Shown: positions 13,901 through 28,300, numbered from the stretch's first letter. The stretch: DNA of 64,000 bases from Onchocerca volvulus (GCA_000499405.2 HG738137.1:10704621-10768620), one strand, 5' to 3'. Notes: a model not told the origin generated them from the sequence alone. A program made the numbers and translations.

Positions 13901-13990
13901 TAGAAATACGCGTCCATTTAAATGCAACGTTTTATGAAAATTTCAAAGCAATCGGTGAAAAACTTGAAATCTTGTGTGGCAGAAACAATA
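13901..13990 (+). repeat. Dispersed repeat, copy 2 (open frame)
   Basis: Second copy of the element, 100 bp downstream of copy 1. It is translated in the same frame as copy 3 to give NATFYENFKAIGEKLE. It sits within a 106-codon open frame (13849-14169), which I take to be repeat-derived and not a host gene. Confidence 0.7.
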
Positions 13991-16900
13991 GAGCCAGGAG
14001 GATATTTGTCAATAAATACTTGCCAAGGGTTACTTACACACCTCTTAATACTCAAACTCATTCTATTTTTAACAGTGTCAATATCTTAACAAACACTTCC
14101 TGTCCTCTGGTTACAAGATTACTAACTGGTAAATTTTTAATAGTCCTATCTTCTCTACTATATCCATAATAAGAAATGATTGTTGTTATTCTTTTAGCTC
14201 CTAATCTTTTTACTGTATCATCATCTTTCGTAGGTTAAATACTCGAAAAATTAACAAATATATCATATGTAATTTATAAAAAAAAAAAAAAGTTTACTTG
14301 TTATTATAAATTTTTGCTGAATAATGTAAAATGATTACGACAAATGTATCTCTCAAAAAGAAATCAAGCCAGCTTTTTATCTTTCAATAATTTGAAGTTA
14401 TTTTGTGAGGATTCAATCAGTTCCTTCTTCGATTTAAAATATTTAACCTCTCCGTACCCTTTTATATTTTATGCTTTTATAATATTCAACCATTAATTAG
14501 CATTTTTAAAAAGATCTGGAAATTGACTGTTCCTAGAAATATGTGTTCAACACTTGAAATTTCCCTCAATAAATTGGCAGTTTAATTCGTAAGCTGGCTT
14601 AAAAAGAAAAAGAAATGAATTTAGAAGTGAACGTATAATTAAATCTTGCTAAACCCAAACACTATTTTAATGCATAGCTAATGTCTTTTATTTCCATCGT
14701 ACTCCTTCCATTTCTCAAAACTTTAGTATTTTTTTTTTTCCGCTTTTTTCTTTTTCTTGCTTCTTCCTTAAAAGCTTCAATCTCCGTTCGATTTTTTTTT
14801 TCTTTTTTTTTTTCAACAGTTTCTTTCGCTATTTAGAATTTTCCGGAAACATTTGGAAAAATGAGAAGTGATACTTTTCGTCTTAATGGATCTTTAAATA
14901 CAAACTATCAAACTTTTGATCTTTTTGAATTTTTCAGGAGCGAAGGAACATTGAGGAACATCTATCGTATACTTTGTCGATTAATGATAACTACTATCAT
15001 TTACTAGACATCACTTAGACATCCAAGTTTTGTCTTGAATTCCTCCTTCATTGAAGAAATGAACAACAATTCATTAGAACGTTGAATGTTTTTAAAAAGT
15101 TGAAAAAATGCAATGGGAATGTTCAGTTTTCATAATTATGAAATATTAAATTATTATCGGTCAAAAATGTTGCAGTGACCTTCAACAGTCTCATTTCGAA
15201 ATCCTTCTGAATATGCTTCCCTGAAATTCTTTTAAGAAAGATCAAAGACTATAGATATGAAAATCAATTTCTATTTTTTTCAGAGAGAAACATGAAAATT
15301 TTTCCTCTTTTCAAAGTGAGCACACCAGGATGATGATACAATGGCAATTAATTGTGATAATTGTTCCGGCAAAACCAGTCTACAGTAGTCAGGAACTTTA
15401 TAAACAGTCATAAATTCAGTTACGACTTGAATAATAGAATTCAGAAATTTATTTCGTCAATTCACACCTCATTATAAAATTATTTGCTATAAATCATATT
15501 TTAGTTGATTTCATTATCGCATTTTGATTGATTTTATAAAATGATGCCATTTGATGTTAATATAATAAAAGCATTATATTTATGCATTTTCTCTTTCTGC
15601 CTATAAAAATTAGATCGCAAATCACTTTAAATTCTTCAATTCTAGCTCTGTAAATCAATAATTACTTGATAAAGAAAATGGCTCGAAATTTCCAAGTTAA
15701 TCTATCAATTTGATCTTGCAGGCTAATTTCAATCTTTAAAGTCATTTGGACTTAATACAATGTTTTCAGATTAAGTAGAATAAATAATTAATTATTAGGT
15801 TTTCTAGAAATCTTCGCATTTCTTCTGTCTTTTTTTTTTTAACTAAATAATGATTTTTTTTTTCTTTGTTTTTTATGGAAAGAATTAATGAGCGGCAATG
15901 ATGCATTAAATTGAAAATGATAACTGGACTAGCAAAAGTCCCTTACTTCTTCCATAATTGTAAACATCTGGTGATTCGTCTCTCCAGACGTCAAATGATC
16001 AAAACTATCGCTTTTAAACAAAAGAAGAATGCCAAGATTCTAAAGCTATTAGAAAGGATTTGCATGAAGCCTTGTAATGGTGATGGGTATTTCTGGAGCA
16101 ATTTTGACATTCGAATTAATTCTTTAAAGCCAAGAGAGTAAGTAAGTATCTGGTCGTGTCTGTTTCTTCCTGATACCCCTTAGGAATGTTTTGAATTCAT
16201 GAAATTCAATATGTTTACATTTAAAAAAAAAAAAAAGAAAAGAAAAAATCATGAAATTTTTTCTTATCAAATGAATGAATCATTTTCCATTTTGTTTTCA
16301 TGGGAAGAAGAAAAATATAACGTGATATCATTGGTCTGAAACGCAGGAGACTTTTCTTTGAGAAGACAACTACTGTTTTCTAATTTTCGTTCTGCATAAA
16401 TGATTATCGTATTTTAACTTTCAATTATTTCGCTCATCATCATCATCTCATCTAATTTTAGTTTGTTCAATCAAAATTATTTAATTACTAAGAAAGCTAA
16501 CTTTCTATTTGTCTGCAAATTTCACTCATTCTCAATTAATTTTCTCATTGATTTCAACGATGGTTTTAAAATAAAAAAAGATTTTAGCCAGCCAGAAGTA
16601 TAGTAGTAGCAATTTTCTGTAATTCCCAAAGATACGAATTGTTTAATGAATGCTTCTAAATTGTTCGAAGTTCCTTTGAAGTTGCTCGAGACTGATGACA
16701 TATATCGCAAATTTTTATAAACAATTGAAATTTGCTCTATGAGCATCGTTATATTTTGTCTTCTTTACATTAAACATTTGGTTTTAAAAGCTTTTTTCCA
16801 TACAATCGGTATGAAAAAAAAAAAAAAAAAATTAATTCGAAATATTCACTTTCAAAATCTTTATTTGTCGTAATATATTTAAAATCGTCACTTTTTATAT

Positions 16901-19062
16901 ATGTTGCTTTAGGATTTCAGTAATTCCAAATTAAGTATTGGAATGAAATTAAATTTTTTTTTTTTTCAAAATTGAAATGTAATTGTAATTTTCGTGGTCA
17001 GGAAATATTCCCTTTAAAATATCACTCTTCCCATTCGATGTCAGAATTTTAATTTATTTTTCAATAAATAATCAAAATCTATCATCCAAATGGCATATTT
17101 AGTGTTTCTCTCAATGCTCTACTCCATTGATACTTTGTTCAAAAATGAATACAAGCAAAATTTGCAAATAAATCAATAAATAATTCCAATAATTGTTTCT
17201 ATTTATTGCCCAAAATCTGATACGTTCGAGAAGTGATATCAAAGTCTTCTAATAAATAAAATTGTTTTCATGTATTACTAAAGGATTTTACTGTAAATTT
17301 TTCATTTCCATATCTTTTTCTTCCTCTTTTTTTTTTTTTTTTTTTTACATTTTATTTGATCATTATTTTCATGTTTCCATTGATGTATTACGCTTATCTT
17401 ATAAAAAATGATTTCTGATCTTTCTAATAAGAAAGTTATCATTTGATGATAGAGACATAAAACTCAACATCTGTTCATCGGAGATGATAAGCACATCTTG
17501 AAGCATTGGAAATAAATGAAAAGCAGGCAGATTCCAATTCTGGAGAAAATATATTTCAATTTATCCCACGTTCGAAATTGCTTTATTCATGAAAAAGCTT
17601 ATGGAAAAAAAAAAAGAAAAGTGCATCCATTCCCGAGAGAACTGGAATGGAAGAAGTAGAGAAAGAAGTTGTATGCATTTGCACAATCAATTATGTTTTT
17701 GCAGACAAAAATAAAAAGTGATTAATTCTCGAATCGTTGAATAGTTTAGTTCCCTTATAGGTCTATCGGAAGAAGAATAATGTCGTCTGGAATCAAATAC
17801 TTGCTTTCTTTATAGGAAAAATGAGTTCTTCTTGCTTGTTGACCCTTTAACTTCCGAAAAACTAACTTCCTAACGATGGAATGCAAACCATCGTGTGCAT
17901 GAGGCATTTATAACTTCATAATTCGATTATTGAATCGTCAATTTCTATAAAATTCTGATGCTTCCTGATTCTGAATCATGTATTTGTGTACTGTTAAATT
18001 TGACTCAGATCTGAATCGTTTTTTTCGACAATGGAAACCAGAATAGATCTTCGATGCGATCTCTCTTATGAAACTCAATTTGTTTTTGCCATTTTTGAAC
18101 CAATTAACGAACAAATGCCGGATTAATGTTTCAAATATTTAAAATCTTTTTTTTTTTTTTTGTTTTCATTGTAAAATGCTTTTATCACTTACATGAAAAT
18201 AGAGCATAGTTAAAAGTTGCTATAAAGAGAATTCATTGATAATATATCACCATTTGCTTAAAAGATTTGTCTATAAATTTCGCTGTTCTTACATCGCTAC
18301 TTCTTGCGAATATTCTCTCGTCTTTCTCTTTCGATCAAGTGATTGATTTCTAACGAATATCCATTATCAATTTTTAAACATCACATCATTTAAATATAAT
18401 TTATCACTGTAAAAGTGTCATAATTTATTAATGAAAGAAAGGTCATTCGAACTTTTATGATTCAATTCCAATCATCATTAGCATAATTTATTTCCTTGTT
18501 CAAAAGAATACTTTCTAACAACGAATAAATAAAAAAAAAAAAAAAAAAACTATTTTCGATTAGTATGTAAGTCCACAAAAATTTAATGATTCATTTCATC
18601 GTTTTCCTTTCTTTTTCTCTTTTTTTTTTTAACTTTATTAGTCATTTTCATACATTTCATATCATAAATAACTATTTGCTATATGCCGCTAATAATTGTA
18701 ATTCAAAAAATTATAAAAAAAAAATATATATATATATCCTAATATATATATACATATATCTTAAAGCAATTAATTTAAGTAAATAACATCTTTAGATTTG
18801 ATTATTCCAACTTGTTGCCGCAAAATTTTCACGAACTCATCTAAAAATTTTCATATAATTTTTAAATAAAATTTCATACAAATAATTATCTTTTTTGTAG
18901 TATTTTTAGGTAAATTGATCGAAATAACCATTTTATTCAGGTGGTGGTTTATTTACCTCAAATTTTTAACATCAAATCAACAACAACATCTGATGCAAAA
19001 TGAATAAACATTAATGACAATCGAGGATAAATTATAAATGAGATTTGTGTATATAAATAGTA
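13991..19062. other. AT-rich gene-poor stretch
   Basis: Long AT-rich region with numerous A/T homopolymer runs (for example 14279-14291, 16818-16831, 17330-17345, 18530-18550) and an AT dinucleotide patch near 18721-18757. One 75-codon frame (ATG 15917) ends at a consensus donor near 16138 and is discussed under findings. Nothing else looks coding. Confidence 0.5.
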
Positions 19063-19064
19063 TT

Positions 19065-19155
19065 GATAGTAGTAGTAGTAGTAGTTATCCCTCATTTCCT
19101 CATGTCAACAATTGGAATGGAATGGAATGGAATGGGATGGGATGGGATGGGATAG
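19065..19155. repeat. Microsatellites: TAG triplets and GGAATG/GGATG pentamer-like run
   Basis: A run of AGT/TAG triplets (19065-19085) is followed by repeated GGAAT units turning into GGGAT units (19113-19155). Confidence 0.85.
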
Positions 19156-19342
19156 GTTGTTGCAGAAGAGAAAGGAGGAATGGGACATCTAATTAAACCT
19201 GCTCTTTCAATTGAAATTCAAATTACCCCCATTGGACATTGCAATAGATGAAAAGATAGCCAATGAGAGATAGTTTAGTTAGATTATAAACGACGAATAG
19301 AGTAAAATTTCAAAGACTGTCTCCATCTGAAGAGGAGGAATA

Positions 19343-19371
19343 GCTAGCTAACTAACTAACTAACTAACTGA
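19343..19371. repeat. CTAA tetranucleotide microsatellite
   Basis: Seven or so perfect or near-perfect CTAA units, flanked by TAGCTAG. Confidence 0.85.
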
Positions 19372-19551
19372 CTTTCCATTTGCTCTTAAAGCAGGCGCAT
19401 TTATCATCTGTCAAAGCTGGATAGATGGACATCTACTAGTCGTGTGGACTCGATCTCTTCCATTCAATTCCTGTCTGCTCAAATGACTACTTCAACCCAC
19501 CAATGGGTACTAATCTTTCCACTTCTATCACCGAAATTATGCCTTTTCTTC

Positions 19552-19590
19552 ATCCTCCTCCTCCTCCTCCTCCTCCTCCTTCGATTGCTG

Positions 19591-19657
<67 letters not shown>

Positions 19658-19659
19658 AG
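19552..19659 (+). repeat. CTC and CTG trinucleotide microsatellites
   Basis: About nine CTC units (19552-19580) are followed, after a short spacer, by more than 20 CTG units (19586-19659). On the plus strand they sit in a 70-codon ATG frame (19503-19715) that would encode a Pro-9 run and an Ala run of about 22. The minus strand reads poly-Ser and poly-Arg. I annotate the repeat only. Confidence 0.9.
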
Positions 19660-20909
19660 CAATTGCTGCCTTTATGGTCAGAGGTCGATTTAGCCAAGCT
19701 CAAATAGATATATGATTGAATGGATGGTTGAATGGGTTTGTTGCTTGGACTGAAATGATAGGGACAGCGACCCCATTTTAGGAATCGAAATGGACAACAA
19801 AAGTGGACAGACATGTGACATACTATTGTCATTTGGTAGGAGTGATTCGATCCGATCCGATCATTTAATGGAATTTAGATGCGATCGTCGCTTTCCCGTG
19901 GTACAATTATTATCCTCTTCCGCATCGCTTCATCCTTGAGGTCATCCGTGTCCGGTGATGGATGGTGGCTGTTAATCACAATAGTTGTTACGCTGACCGT
20001 TCGGTTCCATTTATGCCTCTTTCAAATGCAAGCCGAAATTTTGTCGGCATTAGTAACGCACAGCATGCAGCAGTGACCAATGAGGTGGGAGGAATATCAC
20101 CTTTAACCTATGACTCACACCCAATCTGTAGCATTGTATTGCAAGGGAGATGACCATCTAATTGGAAGAACGTTTTACGATAATAAGACAGGGCCGCTAA
20201 ATCATTATCTTCATCCTGTTCACTGATAAATGAGACAGCTTGATCAGTCAGTCGATATTGATTTATCTAAAACTTCGAAGAAGTACTCATCTTCTTAATG
20301 CAAGCCTATGACCTTTCGAAGGTCAAAGGTTACTAGCATACAAATTGCTCTTTTCCCTCAAATATCTTAAACTTGAAATGATATTCTCATCATTCAAAGC
20401 TTCTTTTATTTGCATAATTCTTTACCGCAATTAATGGATGGTCCCGCTTTTTCCTTCTTTTCTTCCTCTTCTTGAATTGACCCCTAAATAAATCTCTCTT
20501 TCTCTCGCAATTTTTGTCTTGCGATGAGATCGCTTCATTTGCGTTACAAGCAAGCAAATTATTAGAGAATATCCAAATAAATTTTGCTCACTGGGTTTAT
20601 TTCATTATCCTTTCATACTTAACAATATCAATATCACGAAAACAATGGGTGGGAAAGTAATCTCCCGGGAATAACCCTGAGATCTCCCATTATTCATTTC
20701 ATTACAATTATTTCATCTAATGAATGCGTAGAATGATGAGTAAGCTGGGCTGCCAGAAGATGTCTTCTTTATTATCAATCTCATGTGAATTATCCAAAAG
20801 AGTGACACAATCGACCATCTCTCCTTTGTCGCCAATAATTTAGCAATGTGATCATTTCCCTCTGTCTTTCCTCCAATTTCCCCATCCTTTTTTCCAAGTA
20901 ACCTTCACT

Positions 20910-20996
20910 CCTCCCATTCCTCCTCCTCCTCCTCCTCCTCCTCTCCTCTTCCTCCTCCTCCTCTCCTCTTCATCCTCCTCCTCCTCTTCTTCCTCT
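20910..20996. repeat. CCT-rich pyrimidine microsatellite
   Basis: Imperfect run of CCT/CTC and CTT units, all pyrimidine, about 85 bp. Confidence 0.85.
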
Positions 20997-23900
20997 TTTT
21001 TCCATTTCTACTTTCATCATTATCATTGTCAGGTTAGGTTTTCTGCCATTGACGATGACTCATCGTCATTAATAATCGGGTTATTCAGATTTTGTTTGAT
21101 GCTGATTGCTGTTTCCAGGCAACCGATTGCCCTATACAAATATCTCTCAGGAATCAATCCGAGCATTATTTGATTAATTTGAAAGTATTCCGGATTGTCT
21201 TGTCTTATCTTCCACAAATTCATTCCATTGAATAGCAATTGATAACGATACCGTAATCATGCTAATGATATGATAATCTTCACCTTATGTACTTAATTAC
21301 TTGATCGATATGCTCAATTATCTATGCCCCGCACTCATTCATTCGTTAGTTTATCGTAAGAGGAAAGAAAAAATGATACTTCTAATCCCATCAACATATC
21401 TGTCTAGTATTTCTAGTTTTCATTCTTTAAAAAAATGCTTGTAGAAAATTACTGATTATCAGTTGATCAATCGTCGTTACATCGATTATAAGATGAACTG
21501 ACACTTATCAGTTTCCTTGTACGTTTATTTGTCTGATCAATCATCAACTTATTGATATCTCTTATCAGTTACCAACTAAATTATCAATTTATTGTTATGT
21601 AACAGAAAGGAACTGTTTATTTGTTGCCTCTTGCAATATGATATTTGTGCATCTATTCCTGTCTTTTTTCCATTTCAGGTAGATGAATAATTCAAGCTAA
21701 TCGAATAGTCTTTTACCTGATATTGAATCAGTTTAATTACCGTATTGATTAATTACGAATTTAATTTAGTGTTTACTTGAGGCTTATTTTGTTTAGATTC
21801 CTTTTTTTTTTTTGCATATTAATTTTTTTGAATATAATCAAGAGTTGTGAATGAATGAAACGAAAATGATCTTGGCAATGTTTTAGAATGGTCCCGAAAT
21901 GTTTGATACTGCTTCTCAGTTTCCCTAAGATCCCGAGATATCTCGATATGTAATCTAATTGGCATAATTTTTATGGTATAGCCAATGTTTACCGGATTGA
22001 TTAATTATTATTTGAATGTGTTCCCATGGTACCTCCTAAATCATTATCTTCATGCTTATCTTTTCCTTACATCACTTATAATCATTACTGTTCATGGAAT
22101 ATCTGATGTTTCATAGCAGAGAATGTTTGGTTTAACGAGCGATTTTTTTTTTTTTTAGAAGTCTATAGCTCAATCCAGTAATAGGAAATTTAGGCTTGAA
22201 AAATTTATATTTAATTAAATTTTTGCTTTTGTCAAGAAATTTTGCTGAGAATGGACGTTTTATAGTATCGATTTAATTTCTAACTTACTTTTAGACAACT
22301 ATGAAGCCTTGTGATATTTGACTTGCATAATTCGTAAAATGAGATTCGTACTAAGGGATGTAATTAAAATCATGAGATGGAATATCATTTAGCCGTATTT
22401 CCGATAGGAAGTATTTTAGTGTCATAAATTACTTAAAGGAAGAAGTTGTTGTTTATTGAATCCATTCTGGAGCGATCTGATAAGTTCAAAAATCCAGGAA
22501 GCTAATGTCATTGTACATTATAAATGGATAATCTCATTGTATCCCTTTATTCGCAAAATTCTCCAAATTGAATCCAAGCAGACAAGGAAGCAAGTTGGTC
22601 CATAGTGCAGAGTTTTTTGCTTTCTTTTTTTTGTTTTCAGCAAGTTCATTCGGTATAATTCGAGGAATCCATGTTGAATATGTAGGAGGATATTACATCA
22701 GAATGATGCAATCCTTTTGTCTTTCGAGAACATTACTCTCGACTGACTGGTAGGATGCACTAAATTAAAAAAGTGTAATATTTACGTCCTTTTGATCCTT
22801 CCGTGTCCTATTTCACAAATTATTTTCATGAATTGAATTGAATCGAATTAAATTCAATTTTGATTCTCATATTTTTGGGAAGCAACGTGAGTAGCAGTTT
22901 AGGAATGCTTTACATTGTTATAGAATGCTTATGTAAACATATTTGTAATCCTATTGACCGAATAAATCGACGATCGATCATTATATTTAGCCGTTGATTT
23001 ATGTGAGAAGGTAAACTAATTAGTGAGGATTTCTTCGAAATATCGATGTTTGTACAGTAATTTAGCAAACCTTTCATTATACTTCACTTAAAACTAATTA
23101 TTGTCACAGCACTCTCGTCGTGTTATGTCTCTTTTCTTGCATTGGATATAATTAACTCTCTGTATATTTGATTATCCCTTGGTAATCTTCAATAAGTTCA
23201 TTTTGAGTCATTTTATAACAATCTCTTCTTTACTTTCAAGTATAATGTTCGATGGTGAACAAGTTTAAGGTGTACAAAATCGTTGAAGTTTGAGTAAGTT
23301 TAAGTTGCTCAGTAAAAACTGATCCATTACTGATCGGTGCTTCTTCGAAAGCTTTACTACTTGAAATGAGTGTGATATTCATGTTAGTATTATTCGAGAA
23401 CTTGAGAACCTGAGGTCGAGTGGTTGATGTTCGACATACTTAAGAAGTTCTCGAATTAGTAGCATAATTTGTTTACTATCCGCTTTTTTGTATTTATGAA
23501 AGTCTTTATTCTTTTCTTTTTTACCATCTTTGCAATACATTTCCCTCAATATTAGTATATTTTATTTCTAGACAGATAAGCTATAAAGAGTGGTTAGATA
23601 AATAAATAAATCAACGTTTAAGTATTTCAATTTCAATCGCAAATCAAAAATAAGTCTTCAGAAGGATAGTATTACACATATCATCTCTCATCAATTGAAT
23701 TTTTAATTTCCACTTTTACTTTCCATCAACATCTCTGAATTCTTTTCTAACTTAAAATATCAATTACTATCAGGAAATGCATTTTCCACACAAAATATAT
23801 TTCTTTCCAGATTCTAGCAATATCCATTTTTATTCCTATTCTTCACATCATCTTTCTCAAATATTGATATCAAATGCTATTAAAATAGAATGAAAAAAAA

Positions 23901-25332
23901 AAAAAAAAAGAAAAAAAATGTTGTCATTTCCTCTTTTCATTTCATTCTTTCTTGGAAATAGGCGCACATATTCAAATCAAGTTATTTTGAATTCTTTTAG
24001 CATTCTTTATATCACTTATTGTATATTTATATATATATCCGTAGAGCTCGTACAAATGTTTGTTTAACGAAAACTACCAGCTGGAGTACTCGCTTTTACA
24101 ACTTATTATTTCATCCAAAGCGAGGATATGTTAATCCTTTTATCAATTTTTTCTTTCCTCATAACATTTATCCTTTTTCTTTCATTTCCATTTTTAATCA
24201 TTTATATTATATTTACAAGTTGTAAAGAACATAAATTCTCTTTCTACTGACTGCATTTCTGATCAAAAATTTTTTTACTCTTTTTAAATTTTGTGAATTT
24301 TTATTTGATCTTTGTTTGACTTCCTTCCCCATATCCTTTTCATATCTACAATACACAAACAAATTTTCACATCTTTATTTCTTTATTATCGCATATATTA
24401 TTGTCAACAGATCATGTAATATTTGTTGCCTTCCGTCTATTTCGTTCAATCAATTTCCGAACATTTTTGCATGATCTCCATATAACGTTTGGTGATCATT
24501 ATCATTAAGTCTGTGTGGATTTGCAGAAAAGTATTAAAACATTAAATTTTAAAAGTTTAAAACTCTTAAAACTTTAAAATTTTAAAACTTAAATAAAATT
24601 TAAAACTTTAAAATTCTCTACTACAAATATCTAACCGTATCGATTCCTGCATTTTCGGATACATTTATTTGATATCGAAAATTAAGTTACTATAGTTGCA
24701 ACGGTGCAAAATTTTCTGATCAGGCATTGTTTGCTAATTGTAACATTCCATAATCATATGCAATGACTGAAATTGAAACAAAAGTTACTACCATCATTGA
24801 CGAGATATTTGCTTTAAAATATATTTCGCATAAAATTTATCATCATTTTACCAGGAATTAATCCAAAAGAGCAAACTTTTTAAATACTTAAATACAATAA
24901 TGATTGTCGAACTTTTCACTCTTTATTGTCATTCTATAACAATCCCTTCAATAATTCCATTCTATTAAATCATCATATATTTTTTTTGTGAAATTCCATA
25001 CTATTCATATTATTTCGTATTGATAAAGAAAATTTCGAATCGTTCACATTTTACAAACAAATATTCTTCTTTTTCTCTAATTTTACTGGCTTCATAGAGG
25101 ATTATGAAAAAAGATTAATAGCATTCATTACTTTCGAACATGTAGTATGTTAGAATTTATATTGTACAATTTATTGTGTAGGAAATTTAAAATATATAAT
25201 TGCGCGTAAAGTAAAAAGAATAAATTGAAATCAAATATTGTGGAGAATTACGAAATAGATGAAATATTCATCTGTTGTTAGCGTTTTAGTTTGTAAACTT
25301 TAACTGTTTTATTAGATTGTTGTTGTTTTCCA
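20997..25332. other. AT-rich intergenic stretch upstream of the CH-domain gene
   Basis: No supported gene. A 69-codon minus frame at 21029-21238 has balanced codon use but starts at TTG and shows no clear acceptor. A low-complexity run of AAAACTTTAAAA-like words lies at 24536-24615, and a homopolymer A run at 23895-23910. It may be intergenic, or a long first intron if the CH-domain gene has an upstream non-coding exon. Confidence 0.5.
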
Positions 25333-25333
25333 G
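25331..25333 (+). promoter_or_regulatory. 3' splice acceptor before the start codon (trans-splice or 5' UTR intron)
   Basis: TTGTTTTCCAG ends nine nt before the ATG of the CH-domain gene. In nematodes such an acceptor just ahead of the start is typical of spliced-leader addition. A cis-spliced 5' UTR exon is the alternative. Confidence 0.6.
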
Positions 25334-25342
25334 GCTCCAAAA

Positions 25343-28300
25343 ATGACTTCACCAGTGGCAGAAAATAATGATGATATACCTGCTGTTGATGCTGATGTGA
25401 AAGATTCGGAAACTGTTGAGGTAAAGCAGGTTCAAGAGAAAGTACCAGAACCGCCGAAAGATCCACGGGAAGATCCAATCGGTTGGGTTAATTCACTAAT
25501 TCCCGGTGCTGTCCATAAGGTATCAATCTCTTCTCTTCTGTGCTAAGAAAATGAATTCTTTCATTTTTGTTATTAACTATCTAGTATAGCATGTTTCCGA
25601 GATTTTTCGTCCAGTTACTCAATTGTTTGTTTGATCAGGTTTTATTAATAATTTTGCTCCTACTTTAAACGATAATTTTACTCCTACTTTAAACGTCGTG
25701 AATTTTGATAGAGAATTGCAAAATAAATGAAATATCATCTGTTACGACCTGCTTGATAATTTCAAGAATATACGTAGGATGAGGTCATGAATGTATTTGA
25801 TTGATGGACATTTAATTAAGTCTGATAAGCTTTATATCAGCATGCTTCATCTATGATATCCCGCTTTATGATCACACTGCGGATTCAAACAATTTCTGTA
25901 AATGAAAGAAACTTACAATTTGCAGGTAAATTACCGATTGTTAGATTGGGCTCAACAATTGGCTATTGAAGAAGAAGATAAACGGCAAGCATTACCTGGC
26001 AAAAGTGATTCTGTCACAAAGAATCAGTTTTTGTCGTTTCTTCGAGATGGATCGCTGTTGGCGAAATTAGCGAATCGTCTTCAGCCGGGTGTCGTCGAAA
26101 CGGTACATGAAGGAGATGCGGCTAAAGATAAAGCCAACCAGACATCGAACATCAATGGTTTTATCAATTTTGTTAAAGAAAAAGCTGGTTTATCTGAGGA
26201 GCAGGTATTGGTTTTCATTCTTTCGAATATTTTCATATCTCTCGAAACATAACATTGATGTCTTCTTTGTGGAACAGAAATGAGTAGTTATGATAGTTGC
26301 TTATATCTTTTTTTTTGCAGAAGAAAGAAGGGAAAAAGTAATGACATGTAAATAATTTACATCCATCAACTTGTCATTGTTCTCTTAGTTAAAGTCGTTA
26401 TTTCGATTATTCTTCCAACTTTTTGATGATAATGATGAGCTCAACCGATGGCTAATAGTTGTCAGTTGTCTACTTGCTTACAAAGAGATCAAAAATTTGT
26501 TGTACTTTTGATACTGTGATCTAGCCGAGTTGGGGATGGATAGATTTTTGATCAATTCATCAAAGATCTTTCTCCTGAGCTCCATTTTTCTTTCTGTTTT
26601 TTCCTCCTGACAGATAAAAGCTAGTGATATTACTTATTTTACTGTAAAATAATTCCAACTGCTCTGAAACAACTGTGAAAATGTTAATTGAGCGCAAGAG
26701 TTTCGCGCAATTAGACATTTTTATCTGTTCTATGAAGAAGAAAGCAGCAACTCTCGAAAAGAGAGTACAATCCATCGATCTTTCAGATATTTCACAATTT
26801 GTCACACTGAAAATAATGGGAATTAAAAAAAAAGAAGGAGCGGAAAAAATGAGACACTTTTTTTTTCTATTGTCGTTGCAATTTATTATTTTCTCTTACG
26901 AAATGGCAATGCTACGATGTCAAAATTTATGAAAACATATCTGGAACTTTTAGAGAATTCAACTGAATGCTGGTTTAAAAGACTGTTGACTTAAGTACTG
27001 ACTAAATTAAAGATAAAAAACAGTTTGAGAATGGCATTTACGAAATATCTTCTTAAATGACTTATTTGGTGTACAGTTGAAGCAATAACTTAACAGCAAA
27101 TTTCTCTTAATTAGACAGATAATTTCGATAATCTTTTATCCTTAATTAAATAGTGAAGAACAATGCTGATAGTTGATGTTTTAGTAATAAAAAGTTGAAA
27201 AATCGGAAGTTAGTACTTAAAATGAATGAAATATTATAATGCATGAAGTAATAATGATCGGAGGAATGAAATAATGGTAGATCTCTTTGAATGGAAAAAA
27301 TTCGTTTTAAAAGTTTAAAATCATACTGTTTGGTTTTTTATGAGTAAAGAAGAATTTGATAAATTAGATTACTGTTAATCTGTTGATTTGATAAGATATT
27401 GAATTCTAAAGAAGAGAATGAAATTTCATTTATGATATTGGAATTGTTTGGCTACTTTCTGCCATGGCTCTTTGCAATATACATTTTCATCTTTCATATT
27501 GCAATAAATCACCAAATATTGGTGAAGATATTTCACGCAAAAGAATGGGAAAAATTTGAGATGAGAAATGAAAAAAGCATTGGTTTATCAAACTTATCTG
27601 ATAACTAATAGCATTTTTCCCTTTTTGAGCACTTTTAAAGTTTATTTAGCTAGAAAATAAATCTTATCAATCAATAACTACATGATATCATATCTTTGTT
27701 TTGTTTTGTTTTTTTTTTTTTTTCTGATAATTATTTTGCTCTTCAATAGAATGTATTTATAGAAGCAGTATGGAGGAGAATGAATGATTTAGTATTACTA
27801 TCATGGCCAATTTTTGTTATGCATGTCCAATAGGCTCTAGTATGTATGCTAATAGGCTATAAACATCGATCCTTTTATTATAGACAATTTTTTTTTTTTT
27901 TTTTTTTTGGCCACGAAACTACTATATTTCATACTACCGAATTGCTGTGACTGGCACGTCAATATAGCTAGCTATTTGGCCATTTCCAGGCTGAAATAGA
28001 TTAAATTTTTTATGCTCGCTTGGCTACAATGGCCAAAAGAGAAATGAGAAATGCATGAATGTTAGATTTTAATTTACGATACAATCATTGAAAGTGAAGG
28101 GCTTTTTTTTTTTTGTTTTTTTGTTTTTGAAAGCTTTAATTAACAAAATTAAGAAGTGCATACATCAAAGATTATATATCGCTCAAATCTCATAAATAAC
28201 TTTTTTTATAGTAATTTCTAGAATCATTTTGAACAAACTGACAAAACTAAACGAGCCTAATCGTTTTTTTTTTTTTTTTTTTTTTTAGATTTGAAATCTA

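Noticed and set aside
13849..14169. 106-codon plus-strand frame as a host gene
   Set aside because: Its only distinctive part is a copy of the dispersed repeat; the remainder has no family features.
19479..19832. Minus-strand frame with poly-Ser and poly-Arg
   Set aside because: Simple translation of the CTC/CTG microsatellites on the other strand.
21029..21238. 69-codon minus-strand frame with balanced residues
   Set aside because: Starts at TTG, has no acceptor or homologue I recognise, and stands alone; left as unannotated.
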